Origin: a bacterium
GTDB lineage: Bacteria; UBA9089; JAHJRX01
DNA length: 17,759 nt
Direction of reading: 5' to 3'
Assembly (NCBI GenBank): GCA_030017825.1
Contig: JASEGW010000020.1
Span: forward strand, 1-17,759
Made by a program: the position numbers and the translations under genes. The notes below the pieces were generated by a model. That model worked only from the letters and a program-made list of their open reading frames with translations, was not told where the DNA came from and did no database searches. This document shows, piece after piece, positions 1 to 8,545 of the stretch; position 1 is the first letter of the stretch, and each line of letters opens with the position of its first letter.

Positions 1-39
1 GTTTAAAGAAAATTATTTTTATTCTAATTTTTATATGCG

Positions 40-111
40 AACTTTTGGTTAATAGGAAGTATACGTTCCTTTATTTTAAGTTTAAGAGTTAATATTTAAA
101 TCGAACTCAGG
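40..111 (+). repeat. Diverged copy of the TCGAACTCAGG intergenic repeat, upstream of argG
   Basis: The 249 bp before argG hold no gene. Positions 65-111 match 11162-11195 in front of dgt: both have GTTCCTTTA, then a T-rich stretch with GTTTAA, and both end in ATCGAACTCAGG. This copy has about 13 extra bases before the end motif. Its left part (40-64) is only loosely similar and lacks the intact CCTGAGTTCGA arm. Looser echoes of the arm lie at 38-55 (CGAAC, then GGTTAAT) and 145-154 (TTGAATTCAG). It may be a decayed small mobile element or a regulatory site; the sequence does not decide between them. Confidence 0.5.
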
Positions 112-249
112 TTAAATACATAATCTTTAAATCTAAAAACTATATTGAATTCAGACTAAAGTTAGAATACAGTTATAGAATATAAAGTTTTGAATTTTAC
201 AATAAATTCTATAACTTTTACCTTGTATTTTAGTTTTAAAGGAGAAAAA

Positions 250-1452
250 ATGACTCAAAGAATAAATAAGATAGTTTTAGCTTATAGTGGCGGTCTAGAC
301 ACTTCTGTAATGATCAAATGGCTTAAAGAAAAATACCAAGCTGAAATTATTGCCGTAGCAGCAGATTTAGGGCAAGGAAAAGAATTAGTTAACCTTGAAG
401 AAAAGGCTATAAATACTGGAGCTAGTAAAATATATATAGAGGATTTAAGAGAAGACTTTATTAATGAATATATTTTTCCAGCTTTAGCTGCTAATGCTAT
501 TTATGAAGGAAAATATTTATTAGCAACATCTCTTTCTCGTCCTTTAATTGCTGAAAGATTAGTAGAAATTGCTTTAATAGAAAAAGCTGATGCTTTAGCC
601 CATGGTTGTACAGGCAAGGGAAACGATCAAGTTAGATTTGAAACTGCTTTCTATACTTTAGCTCCTTATTTAAAGATTATTGCTCCAGCTAGGACTTGGG
701 AGTTTAAAAGCAGAGAAGAAGAAATAGTTTATGCTCAAAAACATCAAATTCCTATAAATGTTACCAAAAAAAGTCCATATAGTATAGATAGAAATCTATG
801 GGGAGTAAGTATTGAATGTGGCTTATTAGAAGATCCTTGGGTAGAACCTCCGAAGAATGCTTACCAAATTACTATTTCCCCTCAAGAAGCTCCTGATAAA
901 CCAGAGTATTTAGAAGTATATTTCGAGGAAGGAAAACCTGTAGGAATAAATGAAAAAGAAAAGATGAAAGGAATAAAACTGATAGAATGTTTAAATACTA
1001 TAGGAGGAAAGCACGGTATAGGAAGAGTAGATATGGTTGAAGATCGTTTAGTAGGTATAAAATCCCGAGAAATTTATGAAGCTCCAGCAGCTACCATTTT
1101 ATATAAAGCTCATAAAGAATTAGAATCTTTAGTTCTGGATCGGGAAACCTTATATTTTAAAGAAATTATCAGTCAGAAATATTCTCATCTAATCTATCAG
1201 GGATTATGGTTTACTCCTTTAAAAGATAGTTTGGATGCCTTTATAAAGAAAACCCAAGAAAAGGTTTCTGGTAAAGTGCGGTTAAAATTATATAAAGGAG
1301 TTGCAGAGGTAGTGGGAAGGCATTCTGAGAATTCTTTGTATGATCAAAAATTAGCTACTTATGATGAAGGAGACTTATTTGACCATAAGGCTGCTGAAGG
1401 TTTTATTAAGCTTTGGTCGCTACCTTATCAAAAAACTGGGAAAAATATATAG
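250..1452 (+). CDS. argG: Argininosuccinate synthase
   Basis: ArgG condenses citrulline and aspartate with ATP to give argininosuccinate, the penultimate step of arginine synthesis, in the cytoplasm. The 400-residue product has the family length. It carries the N-type ATP pyrophosphatase loop AYSGGLDTSV at residues 11-20, the YEGKYLLATSLSRPLIA segment at 85-101, and the citrulline/aspartate-binding HGCTGKGNDQVRFE block at 118-131. The start at 250 is chosen because AAAGGAG (238-244) sits 5 nt upstream and the protein then begins MTQRINK directly before the ATP loop. An in-frame start at 190 would add 20 residues not typical of the family. argH follows after 2 nt, so the two are probably one transcript. 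The 249 bp upstream presumably hold the promoter, but no strong consensus promoter or clear arginine operator is visible. Confidence 0.97.
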   Translation: MTQRINKIVLAYSGGLDTSVMIKWLKEKYQAEIIAVAADLGQGKELVNLEEKAINTGASKIYIEDLREDFINEYIFPALAANAIYEGKYLLATSLSRPLIAERLVEIALIEKADALAHGCTGKGNDQVRFETAFYTLAPYLKIIAPARTWEFKSREEEIVYAQKHQIPINVTKKSPYSIDRNLWGVSIECGLLEDPWVEPPKNAYQITISPQEAPDKPEYLEVYFEEGKPVGINEKEKMKGIKLIECLNTIGGKHGIGRVDMVEDRLVGIKSREIYEAPAATILYKAHKELESLVLDRETLYFKEIISQKYSHLIYQGLWFTPLKDSLDAFIKKTQEKVSGKVRLKLYKGVAEVVGRHSENSLYDQKLATYDEGDLFDHKAAEGFIKLWSLPYQKTGKNI

Positions 1453-1454
1453 CT

Positions 1455-2828
1455 ATGAAACAATGGGGTGGAAGATTTAAAGAAAAATCAATAGAAGAAG
1501 TAGAGAAATTTACTTGTTCCCTTGAATTTGATCATCGCTTATATAAATATGATATCAAAGGAAGCATAGCCCATGCTGAAATGTTGGGAAGATGCGGCAT
1601 TTTAAAGATAGAAGAAGCAGAAAAGATTATTGACTCTTTAAAAGAAATTCAAAGGGAAATTGAAGAAAAAGGTATTCGTATCCATCATAAATACGAAGAT
1701 ATTCATACTTATATTGAAAATAAACTTAGTAAAAAAATAGGAGAACTTAGCGGAAAACTGCACACTGCAAGGAGTAGAAATGACCAAGTTGCTTTAGATG
1801 TAAGGCTTTATTTAAAAGACGAAATAAAGGAAGTTGCCGAAAAGATAAAAGAAGTTCAAAAAAGTATAATTAAGATTGCTCAGGAAAATATAAATATAAT
1901 TATGCCTGGATATACTCATATGCAGCAAGCAGAGCCTGTGCTTTTTTCTCATCATATTATGGCTTATTTCTGGATGTTGCAAAGAGATATTAAAAAATTA
2001 TACTTTTGTTTAAAAAATATAGATGAGCTTCCTTTAGGAGCTGCAGCTTTAGCAGGTACTTCTTTTAATATTAACCAAGAAATTACTTCTAATCTTTTAG
2101 ATTTTACTACTATTGTTCCTAATAGTATAGACGGAGTTAGCAACAGAGATTTTATCATAGACTGCTTATTTATTGCCGCTCTTGTTATGATGCACTTGTC
2201 CCGTTTTAATGAAGAACTAATCATCTGGTCAACCAATGAATTCAATTTTATTGAAATAGGTGATGCTTTTTGCACAGGAAGTAGCATTATGCCTCAAAAG
2301 AAAAATCCAGATGTTTGCGAACTTATTCGAGGCAAATGTGGACGAGTTTATGGGAATCTAATTTCTTTATTAACCACAATGAAAGCTCTTCCCCTATCAT
2401 ACAATCGAGATCTTCAAGAAGACAAAGAGGTTTTATTTAATAGCATTGATATTCTTAAAAATTGTTTATCTGTATTTTCAAAAATGCTTTTAAGTATAGA
2501 AATTAATAATATTTTTATAGAAAAGCATTTAAAGAATAAATATCTTTGCGCTACGGAAATTGCTAATTACTTAGTAAAAAAAGGTCTAACTTTCAGAGTT
2601 GCTCATGAAATTGTAGGAAAATTAATTTTAAAATCTTCCTCTAACAATAAAAGCTTGGATGAGATAACCTTAGACGAATTTAAAGAAGTCTGTCATTTAT
2701 TTGAAAAAGATATCTATGATTTATTAGACTTAAAAAAGGTAATAGATATTAAAAAATCTCATGGGAGCACTTCAAGAGAACAAGTAGAAAGACAGATTAA
2801 AAAAGCAGAGAGTATTATTTCTAATTAG
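1455..2828 (+). CDS. argH: Argininosuccinate lyase
   Basis: ArgH splits argininosuccinate into arginine and fumarate, the last step of arginine synthesis. The 457-residue product has the usual length of the fumarase/aspartase superfamily member. Visible motifs are the N-terminal KQWGGRF, TARSRNDQVALDVRL at 104-118, PGYTHMQQAEP at 151-161, and the superfamily signature GSSIMPQKKNPD at 275-286 in the mobile serine loop. The start at 1455 gives the standard MKQWGGRF beginning; an upstream TTG at 1413 would lie inside argG. With only 2 nt between the argG stop and this ATG and no strong Shine-Dalgarno, translation is probably coupled to argG. Confidence 0.97.
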   Translation: MKQWGGRFKEKSIEEVEKFTCSLEFDHRLYKYDIKGSIAHAEMLGRCGILKIEEAEKIIDSLKEIQREIEEKGIRIHHKYEDIHTYIENKLSKKIGELSGKLHTARSRNDQVALDVRLYLKDEIKEVAEKIKEVQKSIIKIAQENINIIMPGYTHMQQAEPVLFSHHIMAYFWMLQRDIKKLYFCLKNIDELPLGAAALAGTSFNINQEITSNLLDFTTIVPNSIDGVSNRDFIIDCLFIAALVMMHLSRFNEELIIWSTNEFNFIEIGDAFCTGSSIMPQKKNPDVCELIRGKCGRVYGNLISLLTTMKALPLSYNRDLQEDKEVLFNSIDILKNCLSVFSKMLLSIEINNIFIEKHLKNKYLCATEIANYLVKKGLTFRVAHEIVGKLILKSSSNNKSLDEITLDEFKEVCHLFEKDIYDLLDLKKVIDIKKSHGSTSREQVERQIKKAESIISN

Positions 2829-2838
2829 GTTTTTTTAG

Positions 2839-3408
2839 ATGACAAGATTAACTAATTATAAAAACCAAGCATATATATTAAGTATTCTTTTACTGATTGT
2901 TTTATCCTTTGGTTGCGCCAAACAGTTTATACGTCCTTTTGATTACCAAGCTAATCAAGAGGCAGTTTTACAATATCAAAAAGCAATAAATTTAAAAGAG
3001 CAAAAGAAATACGAGTATGCCATAGTTGAGTTTAGACGGTATATTGATTTATATGGAGATATCTATTATGGAGATGAAGCTTTATATAATATTGCAGAAT
3101 GTTTAAGGAGTATAAATCAATTTACTGAAGCATTGCAAGCCTATAAGCTAATTATTAAAAACTATAAAAATTCTAGATATGTTCCAGATTCTTGGTATGG
3201 AATTGGAGAGTGCTATAAAATAGACAACGAATGGATAAAGTCCATAAAAATATTTACCAAGGTAATGAAGAAATATACAAAAACTATCTGGTTTGAAAAA
3301 TCATACAACCAAATTATAGAAATAACAAAGATGTTTCCAGAAAGTAAAAAGTTTATAAAAACCCAAAAGAAAGTAGAAAAATTATTTAAGAAATTGAAAA
3401 AGAAATAA
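2839..3408 (+). CDS. TPR-repeat lipoprotein (BamD/CpoB-like architecture)
   Basis: This is a 189-residue predicted exported lipoprotein. Residues 9-25 are hydrophobic and end in LSFGC, so Cys26 is a likely lipidation site, although Phe at -2 is not ideal for a lipobox. The mature part is built of helical tetratricopeptide-like units from about residue 38 to 165 (for example KKYEYAIVEFRRYID, QFTEALQAYKLIIKNY and EWIKSIKIFTKVMKKY). It ends in a lysine-rich tail. Such short TPR lipoproteins act as scaffolds in outer-membrane protein assembly (BamD) or envelope coordination (CpoB). The exact partner cannot be read from the sequence, and BamD proper is usually longer. It lies 10 nt after argH and 10 nt before lysA, so it is co-transcribed with amino-acid genes that have no obvious link to it. 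No good Shine-Dalgarno precedes it apart from an AGG overlapping the argH stop. Confidence 0.75.
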   Translation: MTRLTNYKNQAYILSILLLIVLSFGCAKQFIRPFDYQANQEAVLQYQKAINLKEQKKYEYAIVEFRRYIDLYGDIYYGDEALYNIAECLRSINQFTEALQAYKLIIKNYKNSRYVPDSWYGIGECYKIDNEWIKSIKIFTKVMKKYTKTIWFEKSYNQIIEITKMFPESKKFIKTQKKVEKLFKKLKKK

Positions 3409-3418
3409 AGGAGAAATT

Positions 3419-4684
3419 ATGAGCATTGAATACAATAAGGGTAAACTTTTTTGTGGCAGATTAAATATAGAAACAATCACTAGAGATATAGGTACTCCTT
3501 TATATCTATATGATTATCAGCAGATAGTAGATAATCTTCAAAGCTATATAAATGCTTTTAAGGAAATAGACCCTCTTATTTGTTGTGCTTACAAAGCTAA
3601 TTCTAATTTGTCTATCTGTAAACTTTTAACTCTATTGGGATGTGGAGCAGATGTGGTTTCAGGGGGAGAAATCTTCAGAGCTCTTAAAGTAGGAGTTCTT
3701 CCAGAACAGATTATATTTAATGGAAATGCTAAAACCAAAGAAGAATTAGAATATGCTATTAGTAATGATATTTTTATGATTAATGTAGACTGCAAAGATG
3801 AGCTGTATTTAATTAACCAGATAGCTCATAATTTTAACAAAAAAATTCGTATTTCTATAAGAGTAAACCCTCATATTAATCCTATTACTCATCCTTACAT
3901 TGCTACAGGATTAGCTAAGAGTAAATTTGGCATGGATATTAATGCAGCTTTAGATATATATAAAGAAGCTTCTATGTTAGAAAATATAATAATTTTGGGA
4001 GTGCATGCTCATATTGGTTCTCAAATAACCAGTGTGGGACTATTAACTGAAAATTTAAAAAAACTTGTTAATCTGACTAATGACCTTGCAGAAAATGATA
4101 TTAAAATTAAATATATAAACGTTGGCGGAGGATTGGGAATTAAGTACCATAAGGAAGAAATTCCTCAAGTTGAGGAAATTGCCAAGACGTTTATTCCTAT
4201 TATTAAAAAGGCAGGAGTTAAATTAATTCTTGAACCTGGTCGTTCTATTATAGGAAATGCAGGTATTATTGTTACTAAAGTGTTGCATACTAAGGAAACT
4301 TCTAAGAAAAAATTTATAGTAGTAGACGCAGCTATGAATGACTTGGTAAGACCTGCTATTTATGGCAGTTATCATAGAGTTATACCTCTAAGTTATAAAG
4401 GAGAAGATATAGAAGAAGTAGATATAGTAGGAGGTATTTGTGAAAGTGGAGATTTTATTGCTAAAAAAAGAAATATGCCTCGGTTATTTAAAGGAGACTA
4501 TTTAGCTGTGCTGGACACTGGAGCATATGGATTTTCTATGTCTTCAAATTATAATTCCCGCAGAAGATTGCCTGAAATATTAGTGAAAGATGAAGAGTAT
4601 TACATTATTCGTCATCGGGAAAATTATGAAGATTTAATTGCTAAAGAAGAAATTCTAGATGATGAGGTGTTGCAAAGTTTATGA
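3419..4684 (+). CDS. lysA: Diaminopimelate decarboxylase
   Basis: LysA decarboxylates meso-diaminopimelate to lysine, the last step of the pathway, using pyridoxal phosphate. The 421-residue product is a fold-type III decarboxylase. The PLP lysine is K59 in CAYKANSN. HAHIGSQ is at 196-202, the phosphate-binding GGGLG at 236-240, EPGR at 272-275 and the second-subunit active-site CESGD at 341-345. DTGAYGFSMSSNYN follows at 367-380, with Tyr370 in the usual position. AAAGGAG lies just upstream of the ATG at 3419. The gene overlaps dapF by 4 nt (ATGA), so the two are translationally coupled. No lysine riboswitch fits in the 10-nt gap before it. Confidence 0.97.
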   Translation: MSIEYNKGKLFCGRLNIETITRDIGTPLYLYDYQQIVDNLQSYINAFKEIDPLICCAYKANSNLSICKLLTLLGCGADVVSGGEIFRALKVGVLPEQIIFNGNAKTKEELEYAISNDIFMINVDCKDELYLINQIAHNFNKKIRISIRVNPHINPITHPYIATGLAKSKFGMDINAALDIYKEASMLENIIILGVHAHIGSQITSVGLLTENLKKLVNLTNDLAENDIKIKYINVGGGLGIKYHKEEIPQVEEIAKTFIPIIKKAGVKLILEPGRSIIGNAGIIVTKVLHTKETSKKKFIVVDAAMNDLVRPAIYGSYHRVIPLSYKGEDIEEVDIVGGICESGDFIAKKRNMPRLFKGDYLAVLDTGAYGFSMSSNYNSRRRLPEILVKDEEYYIIRHRENYEDLIAKEEILDDEVLQSL

Positions 4685-5544
4685 AAGAATTAAGTTTTCT
4701 AAAGATAGAAGGTAGTGGAAATGATTTTATTTTATTCGACAATAGAGAAGATATATTAAAGATAACTCCTGCCTGGATTCAGAAGATTTGCGCAAGAAGA
4801 ACAGGAATAGGAGCTGACGGGATTATTGTCATTGAGAATTCTAAAAAAGCTGATTTTAAGATGCGTATTATTAATAGTGATGGAAGTGAGGCTGAAATGT
4901 GTGGCAATGGAGCTAGGTGTGCGGCTAAATTTGCTACACTATTATCCATCGCTAAACATAAAATGATTTTTGAGACCATAGCTGGTTTGATAAATGCAGA
5001 AGTTTTTAATCAAGAGGTTAAGGTTAACTTACCTGATCCTATAAATTTAGAATTATCCAAAACTATTGTTTTAGATAGAAAACCAAAGACAGTGCATCAT
5101 ATAAATACTGGGGTACCTCATACTGTATTGATTTGCGAGGATATAGTATCCATAGATGTAGAAACTTTAGGAAGAAAGATTAGATATCACCAAGATTTTG
5201 CTCCTCAGGGAACTAATGTTAACTTTGTTAAAATTACTGATAAAGAAAGTATTTCCATTAGAACTTATGAACGAGGAGTAGAAAGTGAAACTTTATCTTG
5301 TGGAACAGGGTCAGTAGCTTCTGCTTGCATATGTTATCTATTAAAAAAAGTCTATCCTCCAGTAAAAGTTAAAACTGCTGGAGGAGAATATTTGGTAGTT
5401 AATTTTGAAGAACAAAATTCACAAATTATTAATTTAAGTATGAAAGGTCCTGTTTCGGTAATATACGAAGGAAAGATAATAAATAATTTTATAGGAGGTA
5501 AAAATGTTTACAGGTTGTATGGTAGCCTTAGTGACTCCTTTTAA
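4681..5544 (+). CDS. dapF: Diaminopimelate epimerase with a short extra C-terminus
   Basis: DapF converts LL-diaminopimelate to the meso form needed for lysine and peptidoglycan. The two catalytic cysteines are present: Cys74 in MCGNGARC and Cys207 in LSCGTGS. Substrate-binding GSGNDF is at 11-16 and YERGVE at 196-201. The start ATG overlaps the lysA stop. The family normally ends soon after the GPxxxxxEGxI strand, here GPVSVIYEGKI at 256-266. This protein runs 21 residues further, through the dapA Shine-Dalgarno and 41 nt into the dapA coding region. The tail looks like read-through after loss of an ancestral stop and is unlikely to matter for catalysis. Confidence 0.96.
   Translation: MKELSFLKIEGSGNDFILFDNREDILKITPAWIQKICARRTGIGADGIIVIENSKKADFKMRIINSDGSEAEMCGNGARCAAKFATLLSIAKHKMIFETIAGLINAEVFNQEVKVNLPDPINLELSKTIVLDRKPKTVHHINTGVPHTVLICEDIVSIDVETLGRKIRYHQDFAPQGTNVNFVKITDKESISIRTYERGVESETLSCGTGSVASACICYLLKKVYPPVKVKTAGGEYLVVNFEEQNSQIINLSMKGPVSVIYEGKIINNFIGGKNVYRLYGSLSDSF
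5493..5499 (+). promoter_or_regulatory. dapA ribosome binding site inside dapF
   Basis: AGGAGGT lies 4 nt before the dapA ATG and is encoded within the last codons of dapF. It fixes the dapA start at 5504. dapA can therefore load ribosomes by itself, although dapF is still being translated across its start. Confidence 0.8.
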
Positions 5545-6379
5545 GAATGGAGAAGTAAATTTTGAAGAAATGGGTTCTTTAATTGATTGGCAGATAGATC
5601 AAGGAGCTGATGGTATAGTTCCTTGCGGTACAACAGGAGAATCGGCAACTTTATCTCTTGATGAACATAAAGAGATCATAAAATTTGTAGTAAAAAAAGT
5701 TGATCGTAGAGTGCCAGTTGTTGCTGGAGCTGGCTCTAATAATACCAAGGAATCTTTAGAGCTTTTAGAGTGTGCTAAAAGAGAAAGAGCCGATGGAGCG
5801 TTAATAATTTGTCCTTATTATAATAAACCTACTCAAGAAGGAATATATCAACATTACAAGTATTTAGCAGAATCTGTAGATATTCCTATTGTTCTTTATA
5901 ATATTCCTTCTCGTACAGGAATAAACATAGACCCTCATACTATAAAAAGGCTTTCTCATATTAATAATATTGTAGGAATTAAAGAAGCTTCTGGAAATAT
6001 AAACCAAGCTTCGGCTATAATTGATCACTGTAAAGATGATCTAACTTTAGTTTCTGGAGAAGATTCTTTAATTTTACCTCTTTTATCTATCGGAGGCAAA
6101 GGAGTTATTTCAGCTACAGCAAATATTGTAGCTAAAGATATGTCTTTACTTATTAGGAAATACTTTTCCGGAAACATTAATGTAGCTAAGGACCTTCATT
6201 TTAAATTATTACCCATTTGCCATAATATGTTTATAGAAACTAATCCTGCCCCTGTTAAAGAAGCTCTATATCAAATGGAAAAAATATCTTCACCTGAGGT
6301 AAGATTGCCTTTGGTGACCTTAAGAGAAGAAAACAAAGAGCAGATTAGTAAAGTCCTTTCTAGTTATGGGCTTATATAA
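5504..6379 (+). CDS. dapA: 4-Hydroxy-tetrahydrodipicolinate synthase
   Basis: DapA condenses pyruvate with aspartate semialdehyde, the committed step of diaminopimelate/lysine synthesis. The 291-residue TIM barrel shows GTTGES at 42-47 (Thr43 and Thr44 of the proton relay), Tyr106/Tyr107 in YYNKPTQEG, LYNIPSRTG at 131-139 with the substrate-binding Arg137, and the Schiff-base Lys160 in GIKEASGN. The start MFTGCMVALVTPF matches the family beginning and follows a strong AGGAGGT. Its first 41 nt overlap dapF. The two aldolase Thr residues, the Tyr and the Lys are all intact, so it is expected to be active. Confidence 0.96.
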   Translation: MFTGCMVALVTPFKNGEVNFEEMGSLIDWQIDQGADGIVPCGTTGESATLSLDEHKEIIKFVVKKVDRRVPVVAGAGSNNTKESLELLECAKRERADGALIICPYYNKPTQEGIYQHYKYLAESVDIPIVLYNIPSRTGINIDPHTIKRLSHINNIVGIKEASGNINQASAIIDHCKDDLTLVSGEDSLILPLLSIGGKGVISATANIVAKDMSLLIRKYFSGNINVAKDLHFKLLPICHNMFIETNPAPVKEALYQMEKISSPEVRLPLVTLREENKEQISKVLSSYGLI

Positions 6380-6403
6380 TATTTAAACTTAAAGGAGTGC
6401 GCT

Positions 6404-7201
6404 ATGAAAGTAATTGTTACAGGGGCTGCCGGAAGAATGGGACGCAGTATTATTGCAGCTATTTACGAAGATCCAAATTTATTATTAACTGGAGTTGTAG
6501 AAAAAAGGGGCAATAAATATATTAAACAAGACGCTGGTATCTTAGCTGGAGTTGGAAGTACAGGATTAAAAATCATTGATAATATCGAAGAAGTAATCGA
6601 GGAAGGTGATGTTATAATTGAATTTACCGACCCTTCTGCAACTATGGAACATTTGAAATATGCTCATAACTTTAATAAAAAGATGGTTATTGGAACCACT
6701 GGATTTTCTGAAGAACAAATTATGCAGATCAAAAACTGTTCTCAAAAAATTCCTATTGTATTATCTCCTAATATGAGCATGGGTGTAAACTTGCTATTTA
6801 AAATCACAAATGAAGTAACTAAAGTATTAAGTAAAGATTTTGATATTGAAATCATAGAAGCTCATCATCACCATAAAAAAGATGCTCCTTCTGGAACAGC
6901 TAAAAAATTAGCAGAAATCGTAGCAAATACTATAAATAAAGATTTAAAAGAAATAGGTGTTTATGGAAGAGAAGGTCTTATAGGAGAAAGGAAAAAAGAT
7001 GAAATTGGAGTATTGTCTATACGAGGAGGCGATATTGTAGGAGAACATACTGTTACTTTTATTGGAGAAGGTGAACGTATAGAATTAACTCATAAAGCTC
7101 ACAGTAGAATGACATTTGCTAAGGGTGCTCTTAAAGCTGCAAAATGGCTTCAAGATAAAGACAGAGAATTATACAACATGAATGATGTATTAGAAATATA
7201 A
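6404..7201 (+). CDS. dapB: 4-Hydroxy-tetrahydrodipicolinate reductase
   Basis: DapB reduces the DapA product to tetrahydrodipicolinate with NAD(P)H. The 265-residue protein has the nucleotide-binding GAAGRMG at 7-13, GTTGF at 97-101, SPNMSMGVNL at 121-130, and the family signature E-A-H-H-H-H-K-K-D-A-P-S-G-T-A at 152-166 with the catalytic His and Lys. AAAGGAG (6391-6397) sits 6 nt before the ATG. It follows dapA by 24 nt. It is the last gene before a 168-bp gap that carries a MITE-like element, so the first transcription unit may end here, although no clear intrinsic terminator is visible. Confidence 0.96.
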   Translation: MKVIVTGAAGRMGRSIIAAIYEDPNLLLTGVVEKRGNKYIKQDAGILAGVGSTGLKIIDNIEEVIEEGDVIIEFTDPSATMEHLKYAHNFNKKMVIGTTGFSEEQIMQIKNCSQKIPIVLSPNMSMGVNLLFKITNEVTKVLSKDFDIEIIEAHHHHKKDAPSGTAKKLAEIVANTINKDLKEIGVYGREGLIGERKKDEIGVLSIRGGDIVGEHTVTFIGEGERIELTHKAHSRMTFAKGALKAAKWLQDKDRELYNMNDVLEI

Positions 7202-7221
7202 ATCCAATTTTTTGCTTTTTA

Positions 7222-7289
7222 GTAACTATTCAACAATGTTCAATGTAACAACATATTTCCTTGATGCGAAGTTTATGGTGAATAGTTAC
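7222..7289. mobile_element. 68-bp MITE-like element, copy 1
   Basis: The element starts GTAACTATTCA (7222-7232) and ends in its exact reverse complement TGAATAGTTAC (7279-7289). The flanks GCTTTTTA (7214-7221) and GCCTTTTA (7290-7297) match at 7 of 8 bases and look like an 8-bp target duplication. It matches the copy at 12296-12363 at 62 of 68 positions. It is too short to encode a transposase, so it would be mobilised in trans. GTAA ends and 8-bp duplications are typical of the IS66 family, which makes that the best guess for the parent. The rest of the 7202-7369 gap holds no gene. Confidence 0.75.
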
Positions 7290-7369
7290 GCCTTTTAAAT
7301 TCTTAATTTCAAAACCTTATTGTCTTTTTAGCTTAACTTTAGAACTTGAAATAAACAGGAGGTAAGTAA

Positions 7370-8545
7370 TTGAATAACAGTATTACTATTGAAGAATCTA
7401 AAAGAATTAAGGAATTGCCACCTTATCTTTTTGTAAAAATAGATAATATGAAGAATGAAGCCTTGAAAAAAGGAATGGATTTAATTGATTTAGGTATTGG
7501 CGATCCTGATCAAGAAACACCAAGTTTTATCATTAAGGCATTTGAAGAAGCCATAAAGAACGGAAAACATCACCATTATCCTTCAAACTACGGATTGATA
7601 GATTTACGAATAGCTATTTCTCAGTGGTATAAAGAAAGATTTCAAGTCAACTTAAATCCAGAAAATGAAATTTTACCTTTAATAGGCTCAAAAGAAGGAA
7701 TTGGTCACATTCCTTTAGCTTTTGTTAACCCTGGAGATATAGTTTTGGTGCCCAACCCAGCTTATCCTGTTTATCAAGCTGCTACCACTCTTGCTGGAGG
7801 ACAATCGTATGATATTCCTTTGTTAGAAGAAAATGGATTCTTGCCAAATTTAGACAATATTGATCCTTTTATCTTAAAAAAGAGTAAGATGCTTTTCTTA
7901 AATTATCCAAATAATCCTACAGGAGCTGTGGCTAATAAAGAATATTTTGAGAAAGTTGTAAAATTTGCCAAAAGAAATAATATTATAGTCTGCCATGATG
8001 CTGCTTATACAGAAATATACTTTGACCAGCAAAAGCCTTTAAGTTTTTTAGAAATAGAAGAAGCCAAAGAAGTAGGCATTGAATTTCACTCTTTTTCTAA
8101 AACTTATTGCATGACAGGTTGGCGTATAGGATTTGCTGTAGGAAATTCAAAAATAATTAAAGGACTAGCAAAAGTTAAGAGTAACTTGGATTCAGGAGTA
8201 TTTCAAGCAATTCAAATGTCAGCAATTGCTGCTTTAAAGAAAAGTCATGATTTTGTAAATAATCTATGTAAGATTTACCAAGAGCGAAGGGATATTATAG
8301 TTGATGGCTTAAATAAACTTAATTGGGAAACTAAAAAACCAAAAGCAACTTTTTATATCTGGATTAAAGTTCCTCCAGGTTACACATCTTCAGAACTCTG
8401 CAAAACTCTTATAGAGAAAATAGGTATTATAACTACTCCTGGAATAGGATTTGGAAGGCATGGAGAAGGATATATTAGAGCAGCACTCACAGTTGATAAA
8501 AATCGACTTCAGGAAGCAATAATAAGATTAGGTAATATGCAATGA
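7370..8545 (+). CDS. dapL: LL-diaminopimelate aminotransferase
   Basis: DapL transaminates tetrahydrodipicolinate directly to LL-diaminopimelate with glutamate. It replaces the acylase route (DapD, DapC, DapE). The 391-residue protein is a fold-type I aminotransferase: LGIGDPD at 41-47, NYPNNPTG at 178-185, HDAAY at 209-213 and the PLP lysine K244 in SFSKTYCMTGWRIGF. The N-terminal ELPPYLFVKID is typical of DapL proteins. The start is TTG, supported by a perfect AGGAGGT (7357-7363) with a 6-nt spacer. Location right after dapA-dapB, with no dapD or dapE nearby, strongly favours DapL over a generic aspartate or alanine aminotransferase. It overlaps folB by 4 nt (ATGA). Confidence 0.88.
   Translation: MNNSITIEESKRIKELPPYLFVKIDNMKNEALKKGMDLIDLGIGDPDQETPSFIIKAFEEAIKNGKHHHYPSNYGLIDLRIAISQWYKERFQVNLNPENEILPLIGSKEGIGHIPLAFVNPGDIVLVPNPAYPVYQAATTLAGGQSYDIPLLEENGFLPNLDNIDPFILKKSKMLFLNYPNNPTGAVANKEYFEKVVKFAKRNNIIVCHDAAYTEIYFDQQKPLSFLEIEEAKEVGIEFHSFSKTYCMTGWRIGFAVGNSKIIKGLAKVKSNLDSGVFQAIQMSAIAALKKSHDFVNNLCKIYQERRDIIVDGLNKLNWETKKPKATFYIWIKVPPGYTSSELCKTLIEKIGIITTPGIGFGRHGEGYIRAALTVDKNRLQEAIIRLGNMQ

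Noticed and set aside
1..249. Arginine repressor (ARG box) operator before argG
   Set aside because: AT-rich imperfect matches such as the TGAATTCA at 146-153 exist, but in sequence this AT-rich they are expected by chance and no paired boxes are clear.
7202..7369. Lysine riboswitch or T-box leader in front of dapL
   Set aside because: The gap is short, 68 bp of it are the MITE-like element, and no recognisable riboswitch core or T-box motif is present. Other lysine genes in the cluster have gaps too short for one.
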